Source of the DNA: Candidatus Wolfebacteria bacterium | Lineage (GTDB): Bacteria > Patescibacteriota > Minisyncoccia > Phycocordibacterales > NVSU01 | Direction of reading: 5' to 3' | Assembly (NCBI GenBank): GCA_002401345.1 | Contig: NVSU01000010.1 | Coordinates: 82-41,950 of the forward strand | Length of the DNA stretch: 41,869 nucleotides | In this document: positions 1 through 8,068 of the stretch, one piece after another | Layout: each line of letters opens with the position of its first letter | Numbering within the stretch: the stretch's first letter is position 1 | Position numbers and translations under genes: made by a program | Notes under the pieces: model-generated | Told to the model about the DNA's origin: nothing | Databases searched by the model: none | Seen by the model: only the letters and a program-made list of their open reading frames with translations

Positions 1-1329
1 AATAATTATGTGATTGATACAGATCTACCAAGTGGTATCATTTCAACAGTCAGTCCAAGTACAGATACGTCTCAAGTAGGAAATACAGTAAGACTTACTC
101 TTACTGAAGATGCTAATGAGACAGGATTAATACTTGCAGGAACCATAAATGGAGCTACGGGAACCAATGTAGTCGATAACGGAAACGGAACATATACAAT
201 TGATTATGTTATTACAACCGAAGAAACATCTGTTGCTTCAGGTGAACTCACTGCATCACTTACACTTACCGATACAGCCGGCAATGTATCTACAGCAATA
301 ACTTCAATTCCTGCCAATACTCTCATAATTGATACAACTCCGATTGTAACAGTGACAGGTGTTCTACCAGAACAAACTGGAGGGACAGTGTCCTCAGCAG
401 TATTTAATCCACCTACACCACCAGAGCCTGTTGTTATCGTTATAAGGGAAGGAGGATTTGGAGTTTCAATAAATGAAGGGGCTCCTACAACTCCAAGTCG
501 CGATGTAACACTCATGCTTCGTCTAGGCCCTGATACAAAAAGAATCGCACTCTCTAATACAACAGACTTCGAGAATGCCCTACAAGAGCCTGCTCAAGAA
601 ATAAAAGCATGGGATCTTTGTTCAGGTGCCATATGTGTGGATGGTGTCTATACTGTGTTTGCGAAATTCTTCACTCGATTTGGAATTGCATCCGAAACAA
701 TATTCGATACTATTACACTGATTAGTGATGGTGTCGTACCACCCACAATAGAACCTCTCTTCGCTACAAGTCTCGAGCGGGGAGATAGAGGAGACGACGT
801 CACACGATTACAACAGTTACTTGCACGTGACTCAACTATATATCCGGAAGGCATTGTCTCAGGATTCTTTGGAAGTCTCACCGAACGTGCAGTAGGACGA
901 TTCCAATTGAAAAATGAAGTACTGAGCTCGTCAGTAAGTGGGGGATATGAAAGAGTAGGACCACGTACACGAGCGAAGCTTAATGAGGTATTTGGAGGAG
1001 CGATACCAGTTATACCGATTACACCATCTCCAGTAGTAGTTGAACCACTCGTTCCGACTCTACCACCCATTACAGGACCTCTCTTCGCTACAAGTCTCCA
1101 GCGAGGAGATAGAGGAGATGATGTCACACGACTACAACAGTTACTTGCAGTTGATCCGTTTATATATCCAGAAGCTATTGTTTCGGGATTTTTCGGAAGT
1201 CTCACCGAGCGTGCAGTAGGACGATTCCAAATAACATATGGAGTCGTGAGCTCTCCAACAAGTGGAGGATATGGAAGAGTGGGGCCACGTACCAGAGCGA
1301 AGCTTCAGGAAATATATGGACAAAAATAA
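1..1329 (+). CDS. Secreted surface protein, Ig-like plus two peptidoglycan-binding domains (5' end missing)
   Basis: The frame is open to the first base of the window (it reads N-N-Y-V-I-D upstream of the GTG at 10), so this is the C-terminal part of a larger protein. The visible part starts with a bacterial Ig-like repeat (TLTDTAGNVS motif). A second beta-rich domain around residues 150-240 has the INEGAPTTPSRDVTLML pattern often seen in Parcubacteria surface proteins. Two near-identical peptidoglycan_binding_1 domains follow at about residues 250-330 and 360-437, each with RGDRGDDVTRLQQLL and ending in VGPRTRAKL. A Pro/Val-rich linker joins them. The nucleotide duplication (about 754-1000 and 1075-1320) points to recent tandem duplication. 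Likely role: cell-wall-anchored exported protein, perhaps for surface display or adhesion. The architecture is clear; the function is inferred. Confidence 0.85.
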   Translation, partial: NNYVIDTDLPSGIISTVSPSTDTSQVGNTVRLTLTEDANETGLILAGTINGATGTNVVDNGNGTYTIDYVITTEETSVASGELTASLTLTDTAGNVSTAITSIPANTLIIDTTPIVTVTGVLPEQTGGTVSSAVFNPPTPPEPVVIVIREGGFGVSINEGAPTTPSRDVTLMLRLGPDTKRIALSNTTDFENALQEPAQEIKAWDLCSGAICVDGVYTVFAKFFTRFGIASETIFDTITLISDGVVPPTIEPLFATSLERGDRGDDVTRLQQLLARDSTIYPEGIVSGFFGSLTERAVGRFQLKNEVLSSSVSGGYERVGPRTRAKLNEVFGGAIPVIPITPSPVVVEPLVPTLPPITGPLFATSLQRGDRGDDVTRLQQLLAVDPFIYPEAIVSGFFGSLTERAVGRFQITYGVVSSPTSGGYGRVGPRTRAKLQEIYGQK

Positions 1330-1661
1330 ATAAAGCAACACGAATGTATTTTCACCAACTGAGATACTATTTTTCTATCCATGAGAGATAAAAACCTTTT
1401 ATATTAAAACTTGCTATATAGCTATATAGTTTATATAATTAACACACGCGTCATAATTGTGATGATTCCTCGATAAGTCGAGACCAGCACAAGTGGCGTT
1501 TTTTTTGTTGGAAATTTCTGAATCATAGATGTTATTGGTCGTTACATGCTAACGGAAAATATACATGACTTACATTAATTTTATTAAATTTTTGTCCACG
1601 AGGATTTGGATATTGAGGATAATGAAACAAAAGACAGTTACAATTTTTAAAATGTATCGTA
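1330..1661. other. Intergenic region of 332 bases
   Basis: AT-rich spacer between the surface-protein gene and the signalling operon. It holds the structured element at 1448-1506 and a short TATATAGC-type alternating tract around 1412-1440. I see no convincing ORF, tRNA or complete promoter. The promoter of the downstream operon should lie between about 1510 and 1660, but no clear -35/-10 pair stands out. Confidence 0.5.
1448..1506 (+). ncRNA. Structured RNA element or terminator, copy A
   Basis: The outer stem is GCGTCA (1448-1453) with TGGCGT (1494-1499), using G-U pairs. After a TAA bulge, an inner stem is TTGTG (1457-1461) with CACAA (1488-1492). The terminal hairpin is CTCGA-TAAG-TCGAG (1470-1482 region). 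Eight T residues follow. The layout suits a rho-independent terminator for the surface-protein gene. However, the first 16 nt are identical to the 5' arm of a second element on the minus strand at 12725-12681 that has the same three-stem plan. It may therefore be a shared regulatory or small-RNA motif rather than an ordinary terminator. Confidence 0.5.
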
Positions 1662-2663
1662 ATGAGTGGGAATAAAAAAAATATAACAGTTATTATAGTT
1701 ATTATAGTTGGTGTTGCATTACTCGTAACATTTTTTGCATTACGTGTATATGCAAAGGAACGTATCGTAACTATTGGGATTGCGCGCTGGGTTTCAAATC
1801 CAGAATATGACAGAAATATTCAGGGATTCAAGAGTGGACTTGTGGATGCAGGATTCATTGAAGGTGTAAATATTAGATATATTATTGAAAATCCGGAAGC
1901 AGATAAAGCAGTACAAAGAAATATCATTCAATCCTTTATTGATAAAAAAGTTGATCTAGTATACTCACTCACCACACCAGGTACACTCATTGCTAAAGAA
2001 ATGATTACTGATACACCAATTGTCTTTTCTATTGTTACATACCCTGTAGAAGCAGGCATTATTGAATCAACTGAATCTTCAGGTAATAATCTTGTTGGAA
2101 CAAGAAATTATATTTCTGTATCAAGACAGTTCAATCAGATCACACGAGTAGTTGAAAATGCAAAGAATATTGCATTTATTCATCGTAAAGATGAGCCCAA
2201 TTCGGTTATTCAGGAAGAAGAGTTTGGAGATTATTTGAAAAAACAAGGAATTGAGATTTACGATGTTGCTGCAGTAACTCTTGATGACATACGATCGCGG
2301 CTTAGCCATCTCATTAATGAGATGGACGCATTGTATGCTGCGTGTGACACATTAATACAAAGTGGCGGAGAAGAGCTTGTGATTCAAATAAGTAAAATAT
2401 ACGGAAAACCGAGTTTCACGTGCAATAAAGACGGTGTATTAAAAGGAGCACTGATTGGAAATGTTGCTGACTTTTATAATATAGGAAAACTCTCAGGAGA
2501 TAAGGCAGCGCTTATTCTACGAGGAGCCAAGCCATCACAGCTTTTTACTGATTCACATAGGGGAGATTATCTTATGGTGAATTTGAATACAGCAGCAGAG
2601 CTGGGAATAGATATTACAAAAGATGTACTTAATGATGCAAAAGAAATTATATTGCATGACTAA
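1662..2663 (+). CDS. Membrane-anchored ABC-type substrate-binding protein (ABC_sub_bind family)
   Basis: 333 aa. An uncleaved-looking N-terminal membrane anchor (residues about 7-27) is followed by a two-lobed binding-protein fold typical of the ABC_sub_bind (TrpX-like, DUF534) family. Visible family features are the opening VTIGIARWVSNP, a first lobe with DLVYSLTTPGT, and a second lobe with FIHRKDEPNS and ALYAACDTLI. Such proteins bind small ligands outside the membrane. No permease or ATPase gene is next to it. Instead a HAMP protein starts 3 nt downstream and a histidine kinase follows, so I infer a ligand-sensing rather than uptake role. The ATG at 1662 gives the expected lysine-rich N-terminus. 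The ligand is unknown. Confidence 0.8.
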   Translation: MSGNKKNITVIIVIIVGVALLVTFFALRVYAKERIVTIGIARWVSNPEYDRNIQGFKSGLVDAGFIEGVNIRYIIENPEADKAVQRNIIQSFIDKKVDLVYSLTTPGTLIAKEMITDTPIVFSIVTYPVEAGIIESTESSGNNLVGTRNYISVSRQFNQITRVVENAKNIAFIHRKDEPNSVIQEEEFGDYLKKQGIEIYDVAAVTLDDIRSRLSHLINEMDALYAACDTLIQSGGEELVIQISKIYGKPSFTCNKDGVLKGALIGNVADFYNIGKLSGDKAALILRGAKPSQLFTDSHRGDYLMVNLNTAAELGIDITKDVLNDAKEIILHD

Positions 2664-2666
2664 TAT

Positions 2667-3542
2667 ATGAAAATTAGAACCAGAATACATATAAATGGAT
2701 TTGTTTCACTTATACTTGTTATTTTTCTTGGTGCATTATTTATTTTAGCTAGTCAGCAATTAAGGCGTGTTCAAGAAGTAAATGATATTGTTGATGAAAT
2801 AGTAGTAGGGGTATTTGAATTAAGTGTACTCACCAGTGAATACATAGCACATGGTGAAGAACACACTGAGATTGAGTGGCAGTTAAAACACGATACCCTT
2901 ACTGAAATTTTTGTATTAACAGAATTTAATGATCTTCTACAGAAGCGGGTTTTTGAACGGATAGGAAAGAGACATAATGAAATGAAATCGATATTTAATC
3001 AACTGTTAGAAAATCCCGAAAAAGAACTTGAAGCACGTCTTATTAGACAATTATCAGTCAAGTCACAGTCAATAGTTGTAGATGCACATATCTTTAGTGA
3101 AATCAGCAGAATTCAGGTATCACAGGGTCAACAACAAATTAATATTCTGACGATATTATTTATAAGTTTGCTTATTTTTATTTTGATTGGAAGTTCATTG
3201 TATGTATCAAATCTTGTTTCAATACCAATTGGAAAGCTAGTACAAGGAGCAGAAATAATCGGCAAAGGGAGCCTGAAACACAGAATTGATATTGACAGTA
3301 AAGATGAACTCGGTCAGCTTGCTGAGGCCTTTAATGAAATGACAATAAAACTAAAAAAATCATACTCTAACTTGGAGGGTAAAGTAATAGAAAAGACAAA
3401 AAAACTTGAGGAATCCAGGATGGAACTTAAAAAACAGATTGAGGATCTAGAAAGAGCTACCAAGGTAATGGTTGGTCGGGAACTGGAGATGGTGGAAATG
3501 AAAAAGCGGATTAATGAATTAGAAAGTGATACTAAAAAATAA
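2667..3542 (+). CDS. HAMP-domain membrane protein without an output domain
   Basis: 291 aa: TM1 at about residues 11-28, an external helical segment of about 130 residues, TM2 at about 159-181, a HAMP domain at about 182-234 (IGKLVQGAEIIGKGSL, then DELGQLAEAFNEMT), and a charged coiled coil to the end (RELEMVEMKKRINELE). No kinase, cyclase, GGDEF or chemoreceptor signalling hairpin is present. The gene lies between the binding protein (3 nt upstream) and a histidine kinase (13 nt downstream) whose TM-HAMP region is similar, suggesting duplication within the operon. It may pass binding-protein state to the kinase through the shared HAMP/coiled-coil plan. Architecture is seen; role is inferred. 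Confidence 0.8.
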   Translation: MKIRTRIHINGFVSLILVIFLGALFILASQQLRRVQEVNDIVDEIVVGVFELSVLTSEYIAHGEEHTEIEWQLKHDTLTEIFVLTEFNDLLQKRVFERIGKRHNEMKSIFNQLLENPEKELEARLIRQLSVKSQSIVVDAHIFSEISRIQVSQGQQQINILTILFISLLIFILIGSSLYVSNLVSIPIGKLVQGAEIIGKGSLKHRIDIDSKDELGQLAEAFNEMTIKLKKSYSNLEGKVIEKTKKLEESRMELKKQIEDLERATKVMVGRELEMVEMKKRINELESDTKK

Positions 3543-3555
3543 CTATAAATAGAGT

Positions 3556-5637
3556 ATGTTGAAACGTTTAAAAATTGAGACAAAATTAATTATCAGCTTT
3601 TTAATAGTTTCATTACTGGTTGTAGTGATCGGATATATATCTCTCAATGAAATAAAAAAAGTACAGGAGGCATTTGATGAAGTAATAAATATTCATAGTC
3701 CTCCTGGGCATGCAATTGAGAGTATGTTACAGCTTAGTTTAATACAGAGAAGACTAGTAGATCAATATACAATTTCGGAAAAGGAAACAATCTTACGACA
3801 ATACAATCAACTTAAAAAATTATTAATAAATGATCGTGAGGTGTTAGAGAGACACTATGTGGGCGATGAAGAAAAAAACGTATTGATAAATATGCGAAAA
3901 CAGCATACTGATTACAATGGCCTTATAGAAAGTTATTTTGCTCTATTTAATGAAAATCCGAATGATGTAAAAACATTGGATATAAAAAAGGTTGAAATAG
4001 ATGTGGTAGGTGATAAATTGATAGAATTTCACGATTCATTGTTTGCATTTAAAGAAAGCGATATTAGGGAATTAAAACATATTGCCGATACATCTGTCGA
4101 GAATGCCCAACGAAGAATATTAATCTTATTATTAGTATTTTTATTCTATTCTGTGATTCTTGGAGTACTTATTGCTAGATCAATTTCAAAGCCAATCAAA
4201 AAATTGAATGACGCAACAAAAATAATTGGTAAAGGTAACCTCTTTTATCAGATTAATATTAAGAATAAGGATGAAATTGGAGAGTTGGCAAGTGCATTTA
4301 ATCAAATGTCTGAGGATTTAAGAGAACGAGGTAAAGAAGTTAGAGAACAAGAAAAAAAGACTATTGAGAATGCTACTGAATTATCTAAAAAAATATCAGA
4401 CTTAGAAGCCATGCGATCTGCATTGTTAAATGTTACTGAAGATACAAATAAAAAAAGTGATAGATTGATCAAAGCTCACAAAGAATTAGAAGAGGCGAAA
4501 AGAAAATTTGAGGCGATTTTAGCGTCTATCGGAGACGCAGTGGTGGCCTGCGATAAAAAAGGAAATATAATACTCTTTAATGGTGTAGCAGAGGAACTTA
4601 CTGGATTTTCTGCCAAAGAAGTTATTGGTGGACATTATAGTGACTATGTCAGATTTGTGGAAGAAGATACAAATAAGCCTATTTCAGATTTGGTTGATAA
4701 AGTTATAAAAACTGGTATAAGAACAAAGATGGGCAGTCACACAATGTTAATCCATAAAGATGGACAAAAGATACCGGTGGCAGATATTGCTACTCCAATA
4801 AAGGAAATAAATGGTGATGTGATAGGATGTGTTATTGTTTTTCGTGATGTAATTCATGAATGGGAAATTGACAAAATGAAAACAGAGTTTGTTTCAGTAG
4901 CATCTCATCAACTTAAAACACCACTGACAGCGATTAGTTGGTTTGTGGAAATGCTGAATTCGGGAGAGGTAGGAGAATTAAAAGATAAACAAAAAGAATA
5001 TATGACAGACATTTATCAATCTAATAAGAGAATGATAACACTGGTGGATGACTTATTGAATGTGTCCCGACTTGAAACGGGTACACTTGAGATTAAAACT
5101 ACTCCGCTGCAATTTGAAAGAATAATTGAAAATACTATTAAAGACCATGAGGCGTTAATATCTCAAAAAAAATGTCACGTAATTTTTGAAAGACCCACCT
5201 CACCATTACCTGATATCTTATTAGATGAATCTTTAATCAGGCAAGTTGTGAGCAATCTCTTGAATAATGCCATTAGTTATTCAGAAGAGAAATGTACTAT
5301 AGTGATAAAATTAGAAAAAAGGAGCGATAAATACATTCTTAGTGTGTCAGATAATGGCATTGGTATTCCTAAAGATACACAGAAGTGGATTTTTCAAAAA
5401 TTTTTTAGAGCTGACAATGCTCAAAAAATACAAACAGAAGGAACCGGACTTGGTCTTTATATATCAAAGATGATCTTAGAGAATTCTGGAGGAAAAATTT
5501 GGTTCGAATCACCCTCATTAGTTAAAGATACCTCAGGAAAAGAAGAAAAATATTCGACATCATTTTATATCTCTATTCCTCTTGAGGGCATGAAACAGAA
5601 AAAAAGAAAAACAACATTGATAGCTAAAAAAATATAA
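3556..5637 (+). CDS. Hybrid-free sensor histidine kinase (TM-HAMP-PAS-HisKA-HATPase)
   Basis: 693 aa. TM1 at about 12-30, external helical sensor about 31-187, TM2 about 188-208, HAMP about 209-262, coiled coil about 262-315, PAS about 316-432 (FEAILASIGDAVVACD), HisKA with phospho-acceptor His451 in VASHQLKTPLTAISWF, and HATPase_c with N box NLLNNAISYS (about 567-576), G1 DNGIGIP (599-605) and G2 GTGLGLYIS (629-637). All catalytic motifs are intact. A Lys-rich tail follows. The cognate partner is most likely the receiver protein that starts 8 nt downstream. Position directly before pilB suggests control of pilus function. The signal is unknown, but may come from the upstream binding protein. 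Confidence 0.92.
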   Translation: MLKRLKIETKLIISFLIVSLLVVVIGYISLNEIKKVQEAFDEVINIHSPPGHAIESMLQLSLIQRRLVDQYTISEKETILRQYNQLKKLLINDREVLERHYVGDEEKNVLINMRKQHTDYNGLIESYFALFNENPNDVKTLDIKKVEIDVVGDKLIEFHDSLFAFKESDIRELKHIADTSVENAQRRILILLLVFLFYSVILGVLIARSISKPIKKLNDATKIIGKGNLFYQINIKNKDEIGELASAFNQMSEDLRERGKEVREQEKKTIENATELSKKISDLEAMRSALLNVTEDTNKKSDRLIKAHKELEEAKRKFEAILASIGDAVVACDKKGNIILFNGVAEELTGFSAKEVIGGHYSDYVRFVEEDTNKPISDLVDKVIKTGIRTKMGSHTMLIHKDGQKIPVADIATPIKEINGDVIGCVIVFRDVIHEWEIDKMKTEFVSVASHQLKTPLTAISWFVEMLNSGEVGELKDKQKEYMTDIYQSNKRMITLVDDLLNVSRLETGTLEIKTTPLQFERIIENTIKDHEALISQKKCHVIFERPTSPLPDILLDESLIRQVVSNLLNNAISYSEEKCTIVIKLEKRSDKYILSVSDNGIGIPKDTQKWIFQKFFRADNAQKIQTEGTGLGLYISKMILENSGGKIWFESPSLVKDTSGKEEKYSTSFYISIPLEGMKQKKRKTTLIAKKI

Positions 5638-5644
5638 TAATTTT

Positions 5645-6067
5645 ATGCTCGATAAAAAATACAATATTTTAGTTGCTGAGGACGATAAATATCTTATGAA
5701 GGCCTTTAAAGATAAATTAGAAAGGGAAGGTTTTGGTGTGAATATTGCAGTAGATGGCGAGCAAGCAATACTAGAACTAAAAAAAGAACAACCTGATCTT
5801 ATTCTTCTAGATTTAGTGATGCCGATAAAAAATGGTTTTGAAGTTTTAGAGGAGATTAAATTGTCAGATGAATATAAAAATATTCCAGTAATTATTCTTT
5901 CTAATTTAGGACAAGGATCCGATATTAAAAAAGGTCTTGAATTGGGGGCTGTTGATTATCTTATTAAATCAGATTTTACCATTCATTCCATAGTAGAAAA
6001 AGTAAAAGAGCATTTAGTAAAGAAAGAATTAAAAAGCATGAATTATGAATCCCGTAGTAGAAAATGA
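5645..6067 (+). CDS. Single-domain response regulator (CheY-like receiver)
   Basis: 140 aa, receiver domain only. Acidic pocket E12-D13-D14, phospho-acceptor Asp56 in LLDLVMP, switch Ser86 in ILSNLG, and Lys108 in YLIKSD are all present, so it should accept phosphate from the upstream kinase. No DNA-binding output domain follows. The last residues and the stop codon come from a mobile element: the coding frame runs through the target ATGAA at 6045 into the left inverted repeat and ends E-S-R-S-R-K. In the reconstructed empty site the frame would read on through pilB's first codons to end N-Y-E-N-N-E, overlapping pilB. This shows the signalling genes and pilB were once translationally overlapping. 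Confidence 0.9.
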   Translation: MLDKKYNILVAEDDKYLMKAFKDKLEREGFGVNIAVDGEQAILELKKEQPDLILLDLVMPIKNGFEVLEEIKLSDEYKNIPVIILSNLGQGSDIKKGLELGAVDYLIKSDFTIHSIVEKVKEHLVKKELKSMNYESRSRK

Positions 6068-6321
6068 CATTAGTGGGATAGTATATTATTGATATGAACA
6101 ACATAATTCGAAACTTTATAAATAATTTAAATTTTGGTTCACATGCTCTTGAAGGAGCAATGCCATTTTTCACTACGGGATGAATCCCGTAGTAGAAAAT
6201 TACATTGAGAGAAATTTATATTTTATACATCATAATATGAATCGGAATTATACAAATAATAAAAAAAACGATGACGTATACGCTCCTCAAAGAGCTATGC
6301 CATTTTTCACTACGGGATGAA
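6045..6321 (+). mobile_element. Tandem pair of TIR elements before pilB (locus 1)
   Basis: Three copies of ATGAA (6045-6049, 6180-6184, 6317-6321) bracket two units of 130 bp (6050-6179) and 132 bp (6185-6316). Each unit starts TCCCGTAGTAGAAAAT and ends CATTTTTCACTACGGG, a nearly perfect 20-bp inverted repeat. Each also has an inner GCTC...GAGC hairpin near its right end. The last ATGAA is the pilB start codon and the first lies in the response-regulator 3' end. The pair is almost identical over 270 bp to the pair before murG. No transposase is encoded. I read the ATGAA repeats as 4-5 bp target duplications of serial insertions. Confidence 0.85.
6180..6320 (+). CDS. 46-codon residual ORF filling one element unit, coupled to pilB
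   Basis: The second unit of the tandem pair holds an unbroken frame from the ATG of the central target repeat to a TGA that overlaps the pilB ATG (ATGA). It begins MNPVVENYIERN and ends RAMPFFTTG; both ends are encoded by the terminal inverted repeats. The MNPV start and F-x-T-G/V end match the full GIY-YIG element at 21874. It may be a decayed relative whose translation now feeds ribosomes into pilB. In the copy before murG a 1-nt deletion breaks the frame, so the peptide itself is probably not needed. Confidence 0.35.
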   Translation: MNPVVENYIERNLYFIHHNMNRNYTNNKKNDDVYAPQRAMPFFTTG

Positions 6322-8053
6322 AATAACGAGTGATACACTTAGGGAATTATTAATGAAGCCCGGTCATATAGCTGAGGTTGATTTTGAACTGGCGGTGAAA
6401 GAGTCAGAAAAAAAGAACACTTCACTAGAACGTTTTCTGGTCGAAAAAGGATTAATTTCAGATGTAAATCTTGGTAAAACTATTGCTAATGCGTTCGATG
6501 TTCTCTTTATTGATTTGCAAAAAACAAAAATTTCTGATGATTTATTACATTTTATACCTGAGGTGGTGGCTCGTACACAGCACGTTATTGTATTTGAGCA
6601 AGATAATGATCGTCTTAAGGTAGCCACATCTAATCTTGATAATTACGAATTTATTAATCTTCTTAAAAAAAAGACCGGACGAGCAATAGATGTGTATTAC
6701 GCAACACCGTTAGGTATAAAAGAGGCTTTAAAATACTACAGAAGTGATGTAAGAGATCAGATTAAAAATTTTATCAAGGAGTTGCAGATACATCCAGAGA
6801 ATGAAGAACACATTGTTACATTGGTAAATCTTTTTCTTGAATATGCTCACGATAGCAGGGCATCAGATATTCATTTAGAGCCATTAGAAAATAATGTGTT
6901 AGTTCGTTTTCGAATTGATGGAGTATTACATGAAATAGTCGAATATCCACGTACACTACATGAAAAGATTGTTTCAAGAATCAAAATAATGGCTCGACTA
7001 CGTACTGATGAACATGCAGCAGCGCAAGATGGAAGATTTAGTTTTTCTCCGGAGCATTTTGATCACTCAGTCGAAGATACAGCTACAGAGGTCTCTTGGA
7101 CATCAATCGCTAATAAGTTTGATGTACGGGTGTCTGTATTGCCAATTACCGATGGGGAGAATATTGTTATGCGACTTTTGACGGACAACTCACGAAGGTT
7201 ACTTCTCGAGGACTTGGGACTCTCGGAGGATGATTTGCAAACAATAACACGTGCAGCTATAAAACCTCATGGCATGCTTTTATCCGTGGGTCCAACTGGA
7301 TCAGGTAAAACAACGACATTGTATGGTATTTTACAGATCTTGAATACATCAGAGGTAAATATTATGACTATTGAGGATCCAGTTGAATATGACATGGAGC
7401 ATATTCAACAAACACAGGTAAACCAAAGTAAGAAACTCACATTTGTAACGGGCTTACGCTCAATCATCAGACAGGACCCTGACATTATTATGGTTGGGGA
7501 AGTACGAGATAAGGAAACAGCTGCAATTGCAGTTAATGCCGCAATGACAGGACACTTACTTCTTTCGACACTTCATTCAAATGATGCGGCAACTACATTT
7601 CCTCGTCTTATTGATATGGGAATAGAACCCTTTTTAGTTTCTTCTTCAATTAATGTAGTGATGGCACAAAGATTAGTGCGTAGAATCTGCCAGAAGTGCA
7701 GAATAAGCTATACCTTAAATGAAGAAGATTTGAAAATGTTAGAGTCTGAAGGTGAATTTCTTAAAATGGCCGAGCAGTTTTTTGAGAAAAAAGAATTTCT
7801 AAAATCGACCTTTTATAAGGGTGCAGGATGTAAAACGTGTGGTGATACAGGTTATAGTGGTCGAATTGGTATTTTTGAAGTATTAGAGATTGTTGAAGAT
7901 CTCCGCATTCTTATTTCTCAAAAAGTATCTGCTGATGTGATTGATAAAAAAGCAAAAGAACTTGGAATGACTCCTATGTTTTTTGATGGCCTCACAAAAG
8001 TATTTAAGGGAATTACTACTTTGGAAGAGATAATGAGAGTAATTAAAACATAG
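6317..8053 (+). CDS. pilB: Type IV pilus assembly ATPase PilB
   Basis: 578 aa, matching the GspE/PilB family. An N-terminal GSPII_E-type domain (about 1-140) precedes the ATPase core. Walker A GPTGSGKT is at 325-332, the His-box region at TGHLLLSTLHSN (411-422), Walker B-type DPDIIMVGEVRD at 387-398, and a zinc-binding tetracysteine has C458, C461, C505 and C508. This cytoplasmic hexamer powers pilin polymerisation with PilC. The start is the ATG at 6317, which is the right edge of a mobile element; no Shine-Dalgarno sequence lies upstream (the bases are CACTACGGG), so coupling to the residual ORF is likely. pilC follows after 15 nt. Confidence 0.96.
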   Translation: MKITSDTLRELLMKPGHIAEVDFELAVKESEKKNTSLERFLVEKGLISDVNLGKTIANAFDVLFIDLQKTKISDDLLHFIPEVVARTQHVIVFEQDNDRLKVATSNLDNYEFINLLKKKTGRAIDVYYATPLGIKEALKYYRSDVRDQIKNFIKELQIHPENEEHIVTLVNLFLEYAHDSRASDIHLEPLENNVLVRFRIDGVLHEIVEYPRTLHEKIVSRIKIMARLRTDEHAAAQDGRFSFSPEHFDHSVEDTATEVSWTSIANKFDVRVSVLPITDGENIVMRLLTDNSRRLLLEDLGLSEDDLQTITRAAIKPHGMLLSVGPTGSGKTTTLYGILQILNTSEVNIMTIEDPVEYDMEHIQQTQVNQSKKLTFVTGLRSIIRQDPDIIMVGEVRDKETAAIAVNAAMTGHLLLSTLHSNDAATTFPRLIDMGIEPFLVSSSINVVMAQRLVRRICQKCRISYTLNEEDLKMLESEGEFLKMAEQFFEKKEFLKSTFYKGAGCKTCGDTGYSGRIGIFEVLEIVEDLRILISQKVSADVIDKKAKELGMTPMFFDGLTKVFKGITTLEEIMRVIKT

Positions 8054-8068
8054 ATTAAAAGAATATAT

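Noticed and set aside
5501-5510. tRNA T-arm-like GGTTCGAATC
   Set aside because: It lies within the histidine-kinase ATPase domain and no cloverleaf can be drawn around it.
2667-5637. Chemoreceptor (MCP) identity for the HAMP proteins
   Set aside because: Neither protein has the conserved MCP signalling hairpin; one ends in a coiled coil and the other in a histidine kinase.
6045-6321. CRISPR-like array
   Set aside because: Only two units with inverted ends, no short identical direct repeats with unique spacers, no cas genes; the copies before murG and gltX show insertion-element behaviour.
6045-6321. REP/RAYT-type repeats because of the GTAG motif at the ends
   Set aside because: No RAYT transposase is visible, the units have long inverted ends with target duplications, and related elements encode GIY-YIG remnants.
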